Numbered from the stretch's first letter, positions 17,511 through 26,789 are shown. The stretch: 37,750 bases of DNA from Candidatus Woesearchaeota archaeon (GCA_018670095.1 JABHRR010000015.1:1-37750); one strand, 5' to 3'. A program made the numbers and translations. Notes: generated by a model from the sequence alone, not told the origin.

Positions 17511-18980
17511 CTAATAACTCTTTCCAAAATGCATCCATAATTTTGCTTCTTCTTTACAGAATGAACATTTCTGACTTTTTTTCAACTTAGGCTGCTCCAG
17601 AGGGCTATTTAATGACTTAGCTCCTGTTTTCTCTTTAAAGATATCTTCGCATTCAACAGCACTACACCAAGGGGCAATAACAATCTTCTTGTCTTTAAAT
17701 GCGGCTTTAGCATCTTTCAAATTGTCAACTTTAAGAATACTTTTATCAAGAATCGTTTGTGCTTTATCAAACAAACTTTTTTGAATATCATCTAATAAAA
17801 TTCTAACTTCATCAGCAATTGCCGTTATTTCTAAAGCTTGTTTCTCAGAAGTATCTCTTCTGGCAACCATAACTTGATGTTTCTCTAAATCTCTTGGCCC
17901 TAACTCTATTCGTACAGGAATACCTTTCATTTCCCATTCATTGAATTTCCAACCAGGACTATAATTTTCTCGATCATCTAAGTAAACAGAAATTCCTTTC
18001 TTCTCTAGACTCTTTTTAATTTCTCTAGCTTTCTTTAATACTTCTGCTTTAGAATCTTCAAATAGAATTGGCACGATTACTGCTTGAGTTGCTGCTAATT
18101 TAGGAGGGAGAACTAATCCTTTATCATCACTGTGAATAGCAAACATTACTCCAATCATTCTTGTTGAAATGGCCCAAGTGTTTTGCCAAACATAACTTTC
18201 TTTACCTTCTTCGTTTTGAAATTTAATATCATAAGCTTTAGAAAAATTTTGTCCATCATGGTGAAAAACTGGTCCTTGAATTGCTTTCCCATTATCCATC
18301 ATAAATTCCATTGAAGTAGAATATACTGCACCTGCAAATGTTTCTTTTTCAGATTTCTTACCTATTAAAGCTGGAAGAGCTAAAAAGTTTTCACAAACAT
18401 CAGTGTACATTGCAATAATTTCTTCTCCCTCTTTCTCGGCTTCTTTTTCTGTTGCAAAACAAGTATGTCCTTCATTAAAATAAAATTCTCTTGTTCTAAA
18501 AAAAGGAGTTGGATGCTTAAATTCCCATCTGACTACATTACTCCATTGATTGTATTTTAACGGCAAATCATTATGGGATCTAATCCACTTTGCATAAGAA
18601 TCGTACATGATAGCTTCTGAGGTAGGTCTAACTGCAAGACGTTCACTTAATTTAGTATTTCCTGCATGTGTTACCCAAGCAACTTCTGGAGCGAAACCTT
18701 CAATATGTTTGGCTTCTTTAGTAAGTAACGATTCAGGAATAAACATTGGAAAAGCCACATTTTGAACGCCTAATTTTTTAATTCTTTCATCAACTTGGTC
18801 TCTAATCTTTTCCCAAATTGCCCAGGCTGCTGGTTTAATTACCATACATCCAGATACTGCTGAATAATCTGCTAAGTCTGCTTTCTGGATAACTTGTGTG
18901 TACCATTCACTAAAATCGTTCTCTTTGCTTACACTAATTCCTTTTGTTCCTCTAGATTTCTTTTGCTCTTTCTTTGCCAT
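17511..18980 (-). CDS. proS: Proline--tRNA ligase (archaeal type)
   Basis: RPTSEAIMYDSYAKWIRSHNDLPLKYNQWSNVVRWE, FFRTREFYFNEGHT, C-terminal CSFCKEEAKLW...Y. ATG 18980 (MAKKEQKK) preferred over track start 19046. Confidence 0.97.
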   Translation of the reverse strand: MAKKEQKKSRGTKGISVSKENDFSEWYTQVIQKADLADYSAVSGCMVIKPAAWAIWEKIRDQVDERIKKLGVQNVAFPMFIPESLLTKEAKHIEGFAPEVAWVTHAGNTKLSERLAVRPTSEAIMYDSYAKWIRSHNDLPLKYNQWSNVVRWEFKHPTPFFRTREFYFNEGHTCFATEKEAEKEGEEIIAMYTDVCENFLALPALIGKKSEKETFAGAVYSTSMEFMMDNGKAIQGPVFHHDGQNFSKAYDIKFQNEEGKESYVWQNTWAISTRMIGVMFAIHSDDKGLVLPPKLAATQAVIVPILFEDSKAEVLKKAREIKKSLEKKGISVYLDDRENYSPGWKFNEWEMKGIPVRIELGPRDLEKHQVMVARRDTSEKQALEITAIADEVRILLDDIQKSLFDKAQTILDKSILKVDNLKDAKAAFKDKKIVIAPWCSAVECEDIFKEKTGAKSLNSPLEQPKLKKSQKCSFCKEEAKLWMHFGKSY

Positions 18981-19296
18981 TTCATTAAGTAGTGTTGTGG
19001 GTTTTATAAAGTTTATTGCTGTGAGAATGACTTTTTTGTCGCACAACCCATTGGTCAGGTGCGGGCAAATTATATAAATCAGTTCTACTACTAAGAATAA
19101 CGAAAAAGAGTGGATCCAAAACCATACAAAAAAACAAAGATTTTTTTGGGGTTCCAGAAAAGTAAAGCTTTTCTCAGAACTCTTAATAAAATTCTTTGGT
19201 TTAGGAAACTAAAAGAAATTTAATGAGTTCTGTTAGAATTGCTCTCTTTCTACGCTCATTGTTTTTAAAAATATATAAAATAAAGAGGTGATTTAA

Positions 19297-19998
19297 ATGA
19301 ATGTTGGGAAGATTTATCAATTACCTATTAATGAAGAAACTGCTTATATCGCAGGAGTAATCGTTGGGGATGGACATATCTCTAACTCGCACAAAGCAAA
19401 TTTGACTAAATCCAAAGATTATAAAATTGCTATTGAAGTTATTGATTTGGGTTTTTTAAAAAAAGTTGAAACTTCAATTAAATCAGTGATTCAAACAAAA
19501 AGTACAATTAAAAAAAGACCAAAAAATAGAGGAAACAGAAAATCACTGTATTATTTTAATTTTAGGAACAAAAGTTTTTATTATTTTCTTACGGACACAT
19601 TGGGAATTCCTGCGGGTAGAAAATGTTCTTCAGTTAGAATTCCGCAAAAGATCTTTATTTGTATGAGTTTACAAAAACATTTTATTGCTGGTTTATTTGA
19701 TACTGATGGTGGGATCAGAGGAAATACTATCGGCTTTACTTCGGCAAGTAAATTATTAATGGATGACGTTGGAATGATACTTAAAAACTGGGGGTTCCGT
19801 TTTTATTCTGAAAAATGGTTAAACCAGAAATATCAACGAAATTATTATGGAATAAAAATATACAAAAGAGATAGCGATAGGTTTTTAAAGTATTTACCTT
19901 TAAAGAACAAAGAAAAGCTTGAGAAAGTTTTTCGTCATGTGGACGTGCCGGAGTGGTCAAACGGGCTGGATAATTCCTTGATGAAAATCAAGAGTTAG
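19297..19998 (+). CDS. LAGLIDADG-family homing endonuclease
   Basis: Two motifs, YIAGVIVGDGHIS and FIAGLFDTDGGIR. GAGGTG Shine-Dalgarno. The 3' end overlaps tRNA-Leu. Confidence 0.85.
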   Translation: MNVGKIYQLPINEETAYIAGVIVGDGHISNSHKANLTKSKDYKIAIEVIDLGFLKKVETSIKSVIQTKSTIKKRPKNRGNRKSLYYFNFRNKSFYYFLTDTLGIPAGRKCSSVRIPQKIFICMSLQKHFIAGLFDTDGGIRGNTIGFTSASKLLMDDVGMILKNWGFRFYSEKWLNQKYQRNYYGIKIYKRDSDRFLKYLPLKNKEKLEKVFRHVDVPEWSNGLDNSLMKIKS

Positions 19999-20073
19999 GC
20001 TATGCTTAGGCTGTTTCGACAGAAGACACCCAGTAGCTTAGTGCTTACGCAGGTTCGAGCCCTGCCGTCCACA
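19939..20073 (+). tRNA. tRNA-Leu(UAG) with two introns: 19970-20003 (34 nt, position 30/31) and 20011-20027 (17 nt, position 37/38)
   Basis: Acceptor GTGGACG/CGTCCAC, D-stem CCG/CGG, T-arm GCAGG-TTCGAGC-CCTGC, long variable arm. Removing both introns gives CTGGG-CTTAGGA-CCCAG. Both introns have hairpins and bulge-helix-bulge-like junctions. Confidence 0.85.
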
Positions 20074-20408
20074 TATTTTTATTTAAATTAGATGCTTTTT
20101 TGTGGGAAATATAATGCTTTTTCTCTTTTAATTCTTATTATGACTGATTTCTTCAGGAAAAGTAATTTATACTATTATTGATTCTATAAATCTATGAAAA
20201 CTACAACTAGTATTGGAAAAGAAATTTCTGTTATTACTAGTTGGCACTATTTCTATTAAGATTAATTAGAACTGATATAAATTCTTACAGCTTCTGGAAA
20301 TTAAATTCTGGGATGGATGGGGTTTGAAAATTAGTTCTTGGCAAATAAAGATGTTGATTTAGATGTTACAAAAAAATAAAAATAAAAATACTTAGGAGGT
20401 AAAATAAA

Positions 20409-20828
20409 ATGATTGGAATAACAATGTTGATTGGAATTGGAACTTGTGCTGCTTTGGTGGCTCATTTGTACGGATACAGAGGAATGATTGATGAAGGAGT
20501 AAGAACGTACAATCTGACCGCGATTGGTAGAGTTATATCTCGCGACCGAGAAATCAGGGAAATGCTTCCTGCCGATGATATCAGTGATATTTTGCAAAGA
20601 CGTGCAAGTGATAGAGATATTGAGCGGATAGGGAGAAGAGTTACAACTTTGATGGGAAGTTTAGATCCGAGCACGGTTATTGCTAAAGTCAGTGAACTGG
20701 AATCTGATTGTCCAGGCATATTAGATGCTTTGACACCAGAAGAAAAGAACATTTATGGTAGAGTTCTTACAGGTCAAGAAATTAGCAAGAAAGAAAAGTG
20801 CGTTTTAATGGAAACATTAGGGATTTAA
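20409..20828 (+). CDS. Hypothetical protein with N-terminal TM helix
   Basis: AGGAGGT Shine-Dalgarno upstream; MIGITMLIGIGTCAALVAHLYG. Confidence 0.65.
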   Translation: MIGITMLIGIGTCAALVAHLYGYRGMIDEGVRTYNLTAIGRVISRDREIREMLPADDISDILQRRASDRDIERIGRRVTTLMGSLDPSTVIAKVSELESDCPGILDALTPEEKNIYGRVLTGQEISKKEKCVLMETLGI

Positions 20829-20890
20829 CTTTTTTTAATTTTTTTTCTTTTCCAACAAAATATATAAACTTCAAATAATTACTTCTATTT

Positions 20891-21271
20891 ATGGTTTCAA
20901 AAGAAGAGTGGAAAAAGAAACTTTCTAAAGAACAATATCATATTCTTTGGGAGAAAGGTACAGAAGCTCCATTTTCCGGAAAATATGTTAAACATAACAA
21001 AAAAGGGAAATATGTCTGTGCTGCTTGTGGTAACGAACTTTTCAATTCTGATACAAAATATGATTCAGATTGTGGCTGGCCAAGTTTCAATGATGCCAAG
21101 AAAGAAGCTGTTGAATTTAAACTTGATTTGAAGTTAGGTATCTCTAGAAAAGAAGTTCTTTGTAAGAAATGTGGTGGTCATTTGGGACATATTTTCCGTG
21201 ACGGCCCTAAACCAACAGGTAAACGTTATTGTATCAATTCCTTATCTTTAAAGTTCAAAGAAAAGAAGTGA
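20891..21271 (+). CDS. msrB: Peptide-methionine (R)-S-oxide reductase
   Basis: [33 protein letters not shown] and catalytic [11 protein letters not shown]. Confidence 0.96.
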   Translation: MVSKEEWKKKLSKEQYHILWEKGTEAPFSGKYVKHNKKGKYVCAACGNELFNSDTKYDSDCGWPSFNDAKKEAVEFKLDLKLGISRKEVLCKKCGGHLGHIFRDGPKPTGKRYCINSLSLKFKEKK

Positions 21272-21341
21272 AAGATTATCCAAAAATTTTATAAATAAAC
21301 GCATTAATGTTAAGTTTGGCCCTGCTGTGGTTTAAGTTCAC

Positions 21342-21454
21342 AGCCCCGTGGAAAAGTTTTTTACTTTGCGGACTGTAGTGGACTATCATAGTGCCCTTTG
21401 GACCCTTCTTGGGAAGGAGAGGCATTGACCGCGGTTCAAATCCGCGCGGGGCTA
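21342..21454 (+). tRNA. tRNA-Gln(UUG) with two introns: 21352-21373 (22 nt, position 10/11) and 21402-21419 (18 nt, position 37/38)
   Basis: Acceptor AGCCCCG/CGGGGCT, T-arm CGCGG-TTCAAAT-CCGCG. Spliced sequence AGCCCCGTGGTGTAGTGGACTATCATAGTGCC-CTTTGGA-GGCAT. Both junctions form bulge-helix-bulge motifs with 3-nt bulges. Confidence 0.88.
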
Positions 21455-21528
21455 CTTTTTTTAATCATTTATTTTCTTTAGGGGTAAATACAGAAAGATT
21501 TAAAAAGAATTATTTATCACTCAAAATT

Positions 21529-21807
21529 ATGGCAATAGACGAATATGTGGCACAAACTTATCCAATTGAATGCAAAGGTAGAAATAATGTTGGAGACGAG
21601 GTTCTGGATACCCCAGTAGGTGTTAAAATTGAGATACATAAAAGTCCCGGAAGTAGTATGATCTCAAGTAATGTTGAATGTCTATACAACGCGGGTGGAC
21701 ATGGACAAAGATGCAAAGCATCTCATCCAGAAGTTGATAAAGTTAAAGAGGGTGTTGGATGCCCATATAGTTTTGACATTCCATATGCATTTGAAACAAA
21801 TAAGTAA
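21529..21807 (+). CDS. Hypothetical protein
   Basis: MAIDEYVAQTYPIECKGRNNVGDEV...; promoter-like GAAAGATTTAAAAAG about 26 nt upstream of ATG 21529. Confidence 0.65.
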   Translation: MAIDEYVAQTYPIECKGRNNVGDEVLDTPVGVKIEIHKSPGSSMISSNVECLYNAGGHGQRCKASHPEVDKVKEGVGCPYSFDIPYAFETNK

Positions 21808-21876
21808 AGCTTTTCTCAATTTTTTTAATTAATTTTTTCGTTACATTTATATACCTTTTACATATAACAATATACT

Positions 21877-22797
21877 ATGAAAAAGACGGTGAAAGAAAAA
21901 AGTAGATTTTTCCCTATTCTATTGACCGTTTTAGCAGTTCTTTTCGTCCTCTTCATTTTGTTACCAATCTCATTATCACTCTTTGACGGTTCTAAAATCG
22001 GCAACGTGGCTATAATCCCCATTGATGGTCCAATTACTGGTAATGGTGGAAGTTACTTAGGACAATCTACAACCTCTGCAAAGACAGTTGTTAATTTTAT
22101 TAAAGAGGCAGAAAATAATAAACAAATTAAAGTAATTCTTTTTGAAATCAATTCTCCTGGCGGTTCAGCCGTAGCCTCAGATGAAATTGCTTCTGCAATT
22201 AAGAAAACAACTAAACCAACCATTTCTGTAATCAGAGAAGTTGGCGCTTCTGGTGGTTATTGGATTGCTTCTGCAACCAATCATGTTATCGCTAATAGAA
22301 TGTCTATTACAGGAAGTATTGGCGTGATTTCTTCATTCTTAGAATTTAGTGGTTTAATGGATAAGTATGGTGTTGGTTATGAACAATTAACTGCTGGCGA
22401 ATATAAAGATGCTGGCACTCCTTACCGAAAACTTACTGAAGAAGAAAAAATTATTCTTCAAAAGAAAATTAATAAGATTCATGATTACTTCATTGAGGAA
22501 ATAGCAAATAATCGAAACCTAGAAAAAAGTAAAGTTACTGAATTGGCAACTGGAGAATTTTATTTGGGAATTGAAGCTTTAGAACTAAATCTAATTGACC
22601 AATTAGGGGATAAAGATTCAGCTGAACAATACATCAAAGATAATTATGATTTAGAAGAAGTTGATTTTGTGTCTTATCAAACAGAACTTAGTTTCTTTGG
22701 TTTATTGACGGGAGTATTTTCAGAAGCCTCTTTCAACATTGGAAAAGGTTTAGGTTCTATCCTCTTAGAAAAAAGTAATAAACTGATGTTAATTTAA
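21877..22797 (+). CDS. sppA: Signal peptide peptidase SppA (S49)
   Basis: N-terminal TM; EINSPGGSAVASDEIA, GASGGYWIASA and SITGSIGVI motifs. Confidence 0.95.
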   Translation: MKKTVKEKSRFFPILLTVLAVLFVLFILLPISLSLFDGSKIGNVAIIPIDGPITGNGGSYLGQSTTSAKTVVNFIKEAENNKQIKVILFEINSPGGSAVASDEIASAIKKTTKPTISVIREVGASGGYWIASATNHVIANRMSITGSIGVISSFLEFSGLMDKYGVGYEQLTAGEYKDAGTPYRKLTEEEKIILQKKINKIHDYFIEEIANNRNLEKSKVTELATGEFYLGIEALELNLIDQLGDKDSAEQYIKDNYDLEEVDFVSYQTELSFFGLLTGVFSEASFNIGKGLGSILLEKSNKLMLI

Positions 22798-22799
22798 AA

Positions 22800-25700
22800 A
22801 TGAAACAAAGAACATGTATCTTGGGACTACTTTTATTATCTTTAACTATCCTAGTTGTTACTAGTAATAGTTTCTTTGCTTCAGAATCATCAGTTATAAT
22901 TGATCCTTTTGTAGAAAATGCTTTTTCTAACAATCTTTTATCTGGAGCTGCAGTTGGTTTAAATGAAGATGAAACAGTTTCTGTTATCATTACTTTGAAA
23001 GAAGACGAAGAAACTTTGTCCGATAATCTTGAAGAAAGGAAAGAAGCAATCAGAGATAAACAAGAAGAAGTTTTAGAAAATTTGGGTATTGATACTGAAG
23101 AAGGAATCACTATTAGTGCCGATGAAGAAACTAAAGAAAATGAAAATACTGAAGAACCCATTCAGGATGAAGAAAACATAAACCAAGAAAACAATCCTCC
23201 TAAAGAAAACGAAGAAACCATCCAAGAAGATATTGAAGTAGAACATCTTTACTCAACCATCAACGCCATCTCAGGAGATATTACTGAAGAGGGTTTAGAA
23301 AAACTTAAAGATGATCCAAATGTTGAACGAGTAGATTTTAATTATCCAATTATGCTTTCCCTTGACACTTCTACATCTTTAATTAACGCAGATGATGTTT
23401 GGGATGTTTCTGTTAATGGTGCGGCAATAGATGGTTCTGGCGAAACAATTTGTGTGATTGATACTGGTGCAGATTATACTCATCCTGCTTTGGGTGGCTG
23501 TACTACTGAAGAATTCTTAGCCGGAAATTGTAATAAAGTTATTGCCGGTTATGATTTTGGTAACGATGATGATGATCCTAAAGATGTGCATGGTCATGGT
23601 TCGCACGTTTCAGGAATTGCCACTTCAGAAGATTCTACTTATCGCGGTGTAGCGCCGGGTGCAAAAATTGTTGCGATGAAAGTTTTTAGTGATGCTGGAT
23701 ATGGTAATACTGCTGATGCAATTTCTGCAATTGATTGGTGTGTTAATAACGCTACCATCTTTAATATTTCGATTATCACTATGAGTATTGGCGTTACAAA
23801 TAATCAAGGTGCAGAGATACCTTATCTTAGCACTTGTGATGATGATGACCCTTTAGCTGCAAAATCTAGTTGGGCGGTTTCACAAGGAATCTTTGTTGAT
23901 GCTTCCGCCGGGAATAGTAAAAGCTCAGCCGGAATTACGGCCCCTGCTTGCGGTGAGAATGTTACTTCTGTTGGTTCAGTAAATGATGGTGATTCTATCT
24001 CTAACTATAATACCGCTCCTATTCTTAGTGTTTTAGCGCCGGGCAGTTCTATTACTTCAACAATAACGAATTCTAACTTTGGAAGTAAAAGCGGCACTTC
24101 AATGGCTGCTCCACATGTTGCCGGTGCTGCCGCTCTTGTCATGGAATATTGGAAAAGTGCGTATGGTGTTACTCCTACTCCTCTTCAAGTAAAAGATAGG
24201 TTAAGAAGATCTGGAGAACTTATCCTTGATACTAGAAACAATATTTATTTCCCTCGAATAGACGTTTTGAAAGCAATTCAACCTTTCATCAATTATACTG
24301 TTGATACTCCGATTAATGCCATCACTCTCCTAACATCTACAGCAACAATCAATATCACTTCTGACGTAAATTTAAATTCTGCAATTGTTGAATGGGAATC
24401 TAATAATGGTTCTATTAATAATTATTCAATGACAGAATTAAGTGATACTAATTTTCAGTTTACTATGAATGCATTAGAATCTGGTAATCACACTTATCGT
24501 GTTTATGGTAATGATATCATTAATACTACTGGTGTTAGTGCTGATAGAACTTTAATTGTTGATCTTCCTATTCCTGTCATTACTTTGCCCTCCATTATAT
24601 TCATTTCACCGAGAAACAATTCTTTTCTAAAAAACAATTTTAATTTAAATATCACCCTTGTCAACTCAATTATTTCATCAACCAATTATACTATTAAAAA
24701 TAGTGCTGGGACAGTTCTTGTAAGCAATTTTAACAATAATATCTCTAGTGCCATTTTTTCTTGGACTGATATTATTAATATTTCTAGTAATCTAATTCCT
24801 GACGATACTTATACTTTAACAGTTTCTGCTAATGGTTCTTCAAATATTTTTAACACTAGTGAAATTGTTTTTGTTGTTGATAGAACATTTCCATCATTAT
24901 ACGTAATCAACATTTCTCAAAGCATATACAATGATAATACTATTAATTTTAGAATTAACGTTACTGATAAATACCTTAACGATTCAACCATTTATTTTGA
25001 ATCTGATTACTCTGGCAATTTAACTAACTATACAATGCAATTAGAAAATAACAGTTGGTATAATTATATTTTAACTGGTCCAAATAATTTAATTAATCAA
25101 CAGAACGTTTCCTATCGGTTTTATGCTAAAGATTTAGCAGGAAATATTAATGCTTCCAATCTTTTTAGTTTTGTTGTTCAAAATAGAATTCCGGTAGTCA
25201 ACATTCTTTCTCCGGATAATGAAACCACTATCGAATTTGGTGATTCCCTTGCAGTTACTTCAGCAGCTACAGACATTGATGGGGATTCATTAACTTACTC
25301 CTGGGACTTTGGAGATTCTGGATTAGGGGTAGGAGATAATCTAAGTCATGATTACGATTCAATTGAAACTTTTATTATCACTTTAAATGTTTCTGATCCT
25401 TTTAGTTCCATAACAAAAAGTAGAACAGTAATTGTTAGTGATACAACGGCACCAATAATTACTACTAATTACGATTCTGAAGTTCATTTGGAAAGAGATG
25501 GAACCATGAGTTTGGGAGCTATTACTACTGATCATTCTGGAATATTTAATTTGACTGGAAGCTTTGAAGGTCTAACTCTTCCTTCAGGAACTTCTTATTG
25601 TACAGATTTGAATACTACTGCCAAAAGTTGTACTTGGACAATTACTTTTGAAGGTGAAGATGTTGGTAGTCATGGTTTTACTATTGATGCTACGGATGAT

Positions 25701-26222
25701 TCTTTAACAAAACAAACTACTTCCTCCTCTTATTCAGTTAGTTTTACTTCCTGTTCTGATAGTTCTCAGAATGGTGATGAAACAGGAACTGATTGTGGTG
25801 GTTCGTGTACTACTGTTTGTTCTCCTGCTGCTAGTTCAAGTTCTTCTAGTTCTTCTGGTGGCGGAGGAGGAGGCGGTGGTGGCGGTTCTAGCAGTAGTTC
25901 CAGCAGTAAAACTGCTTCACCAACATCAATAACTTCTGCAGCTGTAACAGAAGAAACTGTTACCAAAGAACCGATTGTAGAAGAAGTAGCAGAAACAACA
26001 ACAGAAACTCAAGAACTTTCTGATACTTTAGAAACTAACACGATTATTGAATCAAATGATCCAGAACTTGAAGCTAGTTGGTTTAACGGTTTAACTGGTG
26101 CTTTTGGTGTGGAGACTATTTCTAATTTGAATAGCCAATGGCTTGTCTTATTAACACTCATTGCTTGTATTGTTATCCTATTAGTAATCTACTTATTTGT
26201 CTGGGATAGAAGTAAGTATTGA
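22800..26222 (+). CDS. Subtilisin-like (S8) serine protease with PKD-like domain, Ser/Gly stalk and C-terminal TM anchor
   Basis: CVIDTGADYTHPAL, GHGSHVSGIA and GTSMAAPHVAGAAAL catalytic motifs; PKD-like YSWDFGDSG; CSDSSQNGDETGTDCGGSC; Ser/Gly tract; C-terminal hydrophobic helix. Confidence 0.94.
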   Translation: MKQRTCILGLLLLSLTILVVTSNSFFASESSVIIDPFVENAFSNNLLSGAAVGLNEDETVSVIITLKEDEETLSDNLEERKEAIRDKQEEVLENLGIDTEEGITISADEETKENENTEEPIQDEENINQENNPPKENEETIQEDIEVEHLYSTINAISGDITEEGLEKLKDDPNVERVDFNYPIMLSLDTSTSLINADDVWDVSVNGAAIDGSGETICVIDTGADYTHPALGGCTTEEFLAGNCNKVIAGYDFGNDDDDPKDVHGHGSHVSGIATSEDSTYRGVAPGAKIVAMKVFSDAGYGNTADAISAIDWCVNNATIFNISIITMSIGVTNNQGAEIPYLSTCDDDDPLAAKSSWAVSQGIFVDASAGNSKSSAGITAPACGENVTSVGSVNDGDSISNYNTAPILSVLAPGSSITSTITNSNFGSKSGTSMAAPHVAGAAALVMEYWKSAYGVTPTPLQVKDRLRRSGELILDTRNNIYFPRIDVLKAIQPFINYTVDTPINAITLLTSTATINITSDVNLNSAIVEWESNNGSINNYSMTELSDTNFQFTMNALESGNHTYRVYGNDIINTTGVSADRTLIVDLPIPVITLPSIIFISPRNNSFLKNNFNLNITLVNSIISSTNYTIKNSAGTVLVSNFNNNISSAIFSWTDIINISSNLIPDDTYTLTVSANGSSNIFNTSEIVFVVDRTFPSLYVINISQSIYNDNTINFRINVTDKYLNDSTIYFESDYSGNLTNYTMQLENNSWYNYILTGPNNLINQQNVSYRFYAKDLAGNINASNLFSFVVQNRIPVVNILSPDNETTIEFGDSLAVTSAATDIDGDSLTYSWDFGDSGLGVGDNLSHDYDSIETFIITLNVSDPFSSITKSRTVIVSDTTAPIITTNYDSEVHLERDGTMSLGAITTDHSGIFNLTGSFEGLTLPSGTSYCTDLNTTAKSCTWTITFEGEDVGSHGFTIDATDDSLTKQTTSSSYSVSFTSCSDSSQNGDETGTDCGGSCTTVCSPAASSSSSSSSGGGGGGGGGGSSSSSSSKTASPTSITSAAVTEETVTKEPIVEEVAETTTETQELSDTLETNTIIESNDPELEASWFNGLTGAFGVETISNLNSQWLVLLTLIACIVILLVIYLFVWDRSKY

Positions 26223-26277
26223 ATTATTAACAATTATAGAAAAATAAAGAAATAAAAAAATAAAAACAACTCACTGT

Positions 26278-26667
26278 TTAATCAAACTTTTCTTGCTTAG
26301 CACGGTGAATTCTAGCAAAATATGGAACAGCTACAACATAATCTTCACCAAATCCAGCAATGTCACCATCGATTGCTTCACAAGTTTTTCTCAACTTAGA
26401 AACTGCTCTCTTAAGTTCTACTAAATCCTTGTCTTTAAGTGGTTTAATGTTTACTAAAGCAATAGTTGATCCTTCCCTAAGTACATCCAGAATTTCTTTG
26501 ATATCTTCAAATTCTTCCAGTATAAATGGTCTTACCAGAACTTTAGCTTGTTCTTCTTTAGTGGAACCTGCACCTAACTCTACATAGTGGTCGCCTTGTT
26601 CTATTTCATCTTCTTCTTCTATTGGTTTAACAAATTTGTCCTTTAATTGTAAAAAAAAGTCTTTCAT
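26278..26667 (-). CDS. sepF: SepF-like cell division protein
   Basis: KVLVRPFILEEFEDIKEILDVLREGSTIALVNIKPL...DGDIAGFGEDYVVAVP matches the DUF552/SepF core. Confidence 0.85.
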   Translation of the reverse strand: MKDFFLQLKDKFVKPIEEEDEIEQGDHYVELGAGSTKEEQAKVLVRPFILEEFEDIKEILDVLREGSTIALVNIKPLKDKDLVELKRAVSKLRKTCEAIDGDIAGFGEDYVVAVPYFARIHRAKQEKFD

Positions 26668-26789
26668 TTTTACACCCTCTCTTAACTTTGATTATTATTT
26701 TATTGTTATTTAATTGTAATAAATCACCTTATATATAAATGTTTTTGTGTTCTAACAATCACATTTAATCTTAACAATGATTAATATTA

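Noticed and set aside
19297-20073. Homing endonuclease gene lying inside a tRNA intron
   Set aside because: All tRNA-Leu exons are downstream of the endonuclease start; the ORF only overlaps exon 1 and intron 1.
20331-20752. Two antisense ORFs opposite the 139-aa hypothetical gene
   Set aside because: The plus-strand ORF has AGGAGGT and a normal start; the antisense frames have no support.
21391-21528. N-terminal extension MPFGPFLGRRGIDRGSNPRGATFF... of the ORF at 21391
   Set aside because: It reads through the tRNA-Gln 3' part; the real start is probably ATG 21529 with a promoter just upstream.
22757-23161. Antisense 134-aa ORF overlapping sppA end and subtilase start
   Set aside because: Ser-rich translation typical of the antisense of Glu/Asp/Lys-rich coding sequence.
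25766-25966. Antisense ORF with poly-Pro stretch
   Set aside because: Mirror image of the Gly/Ser tract in the subtilase; no independent coding support.
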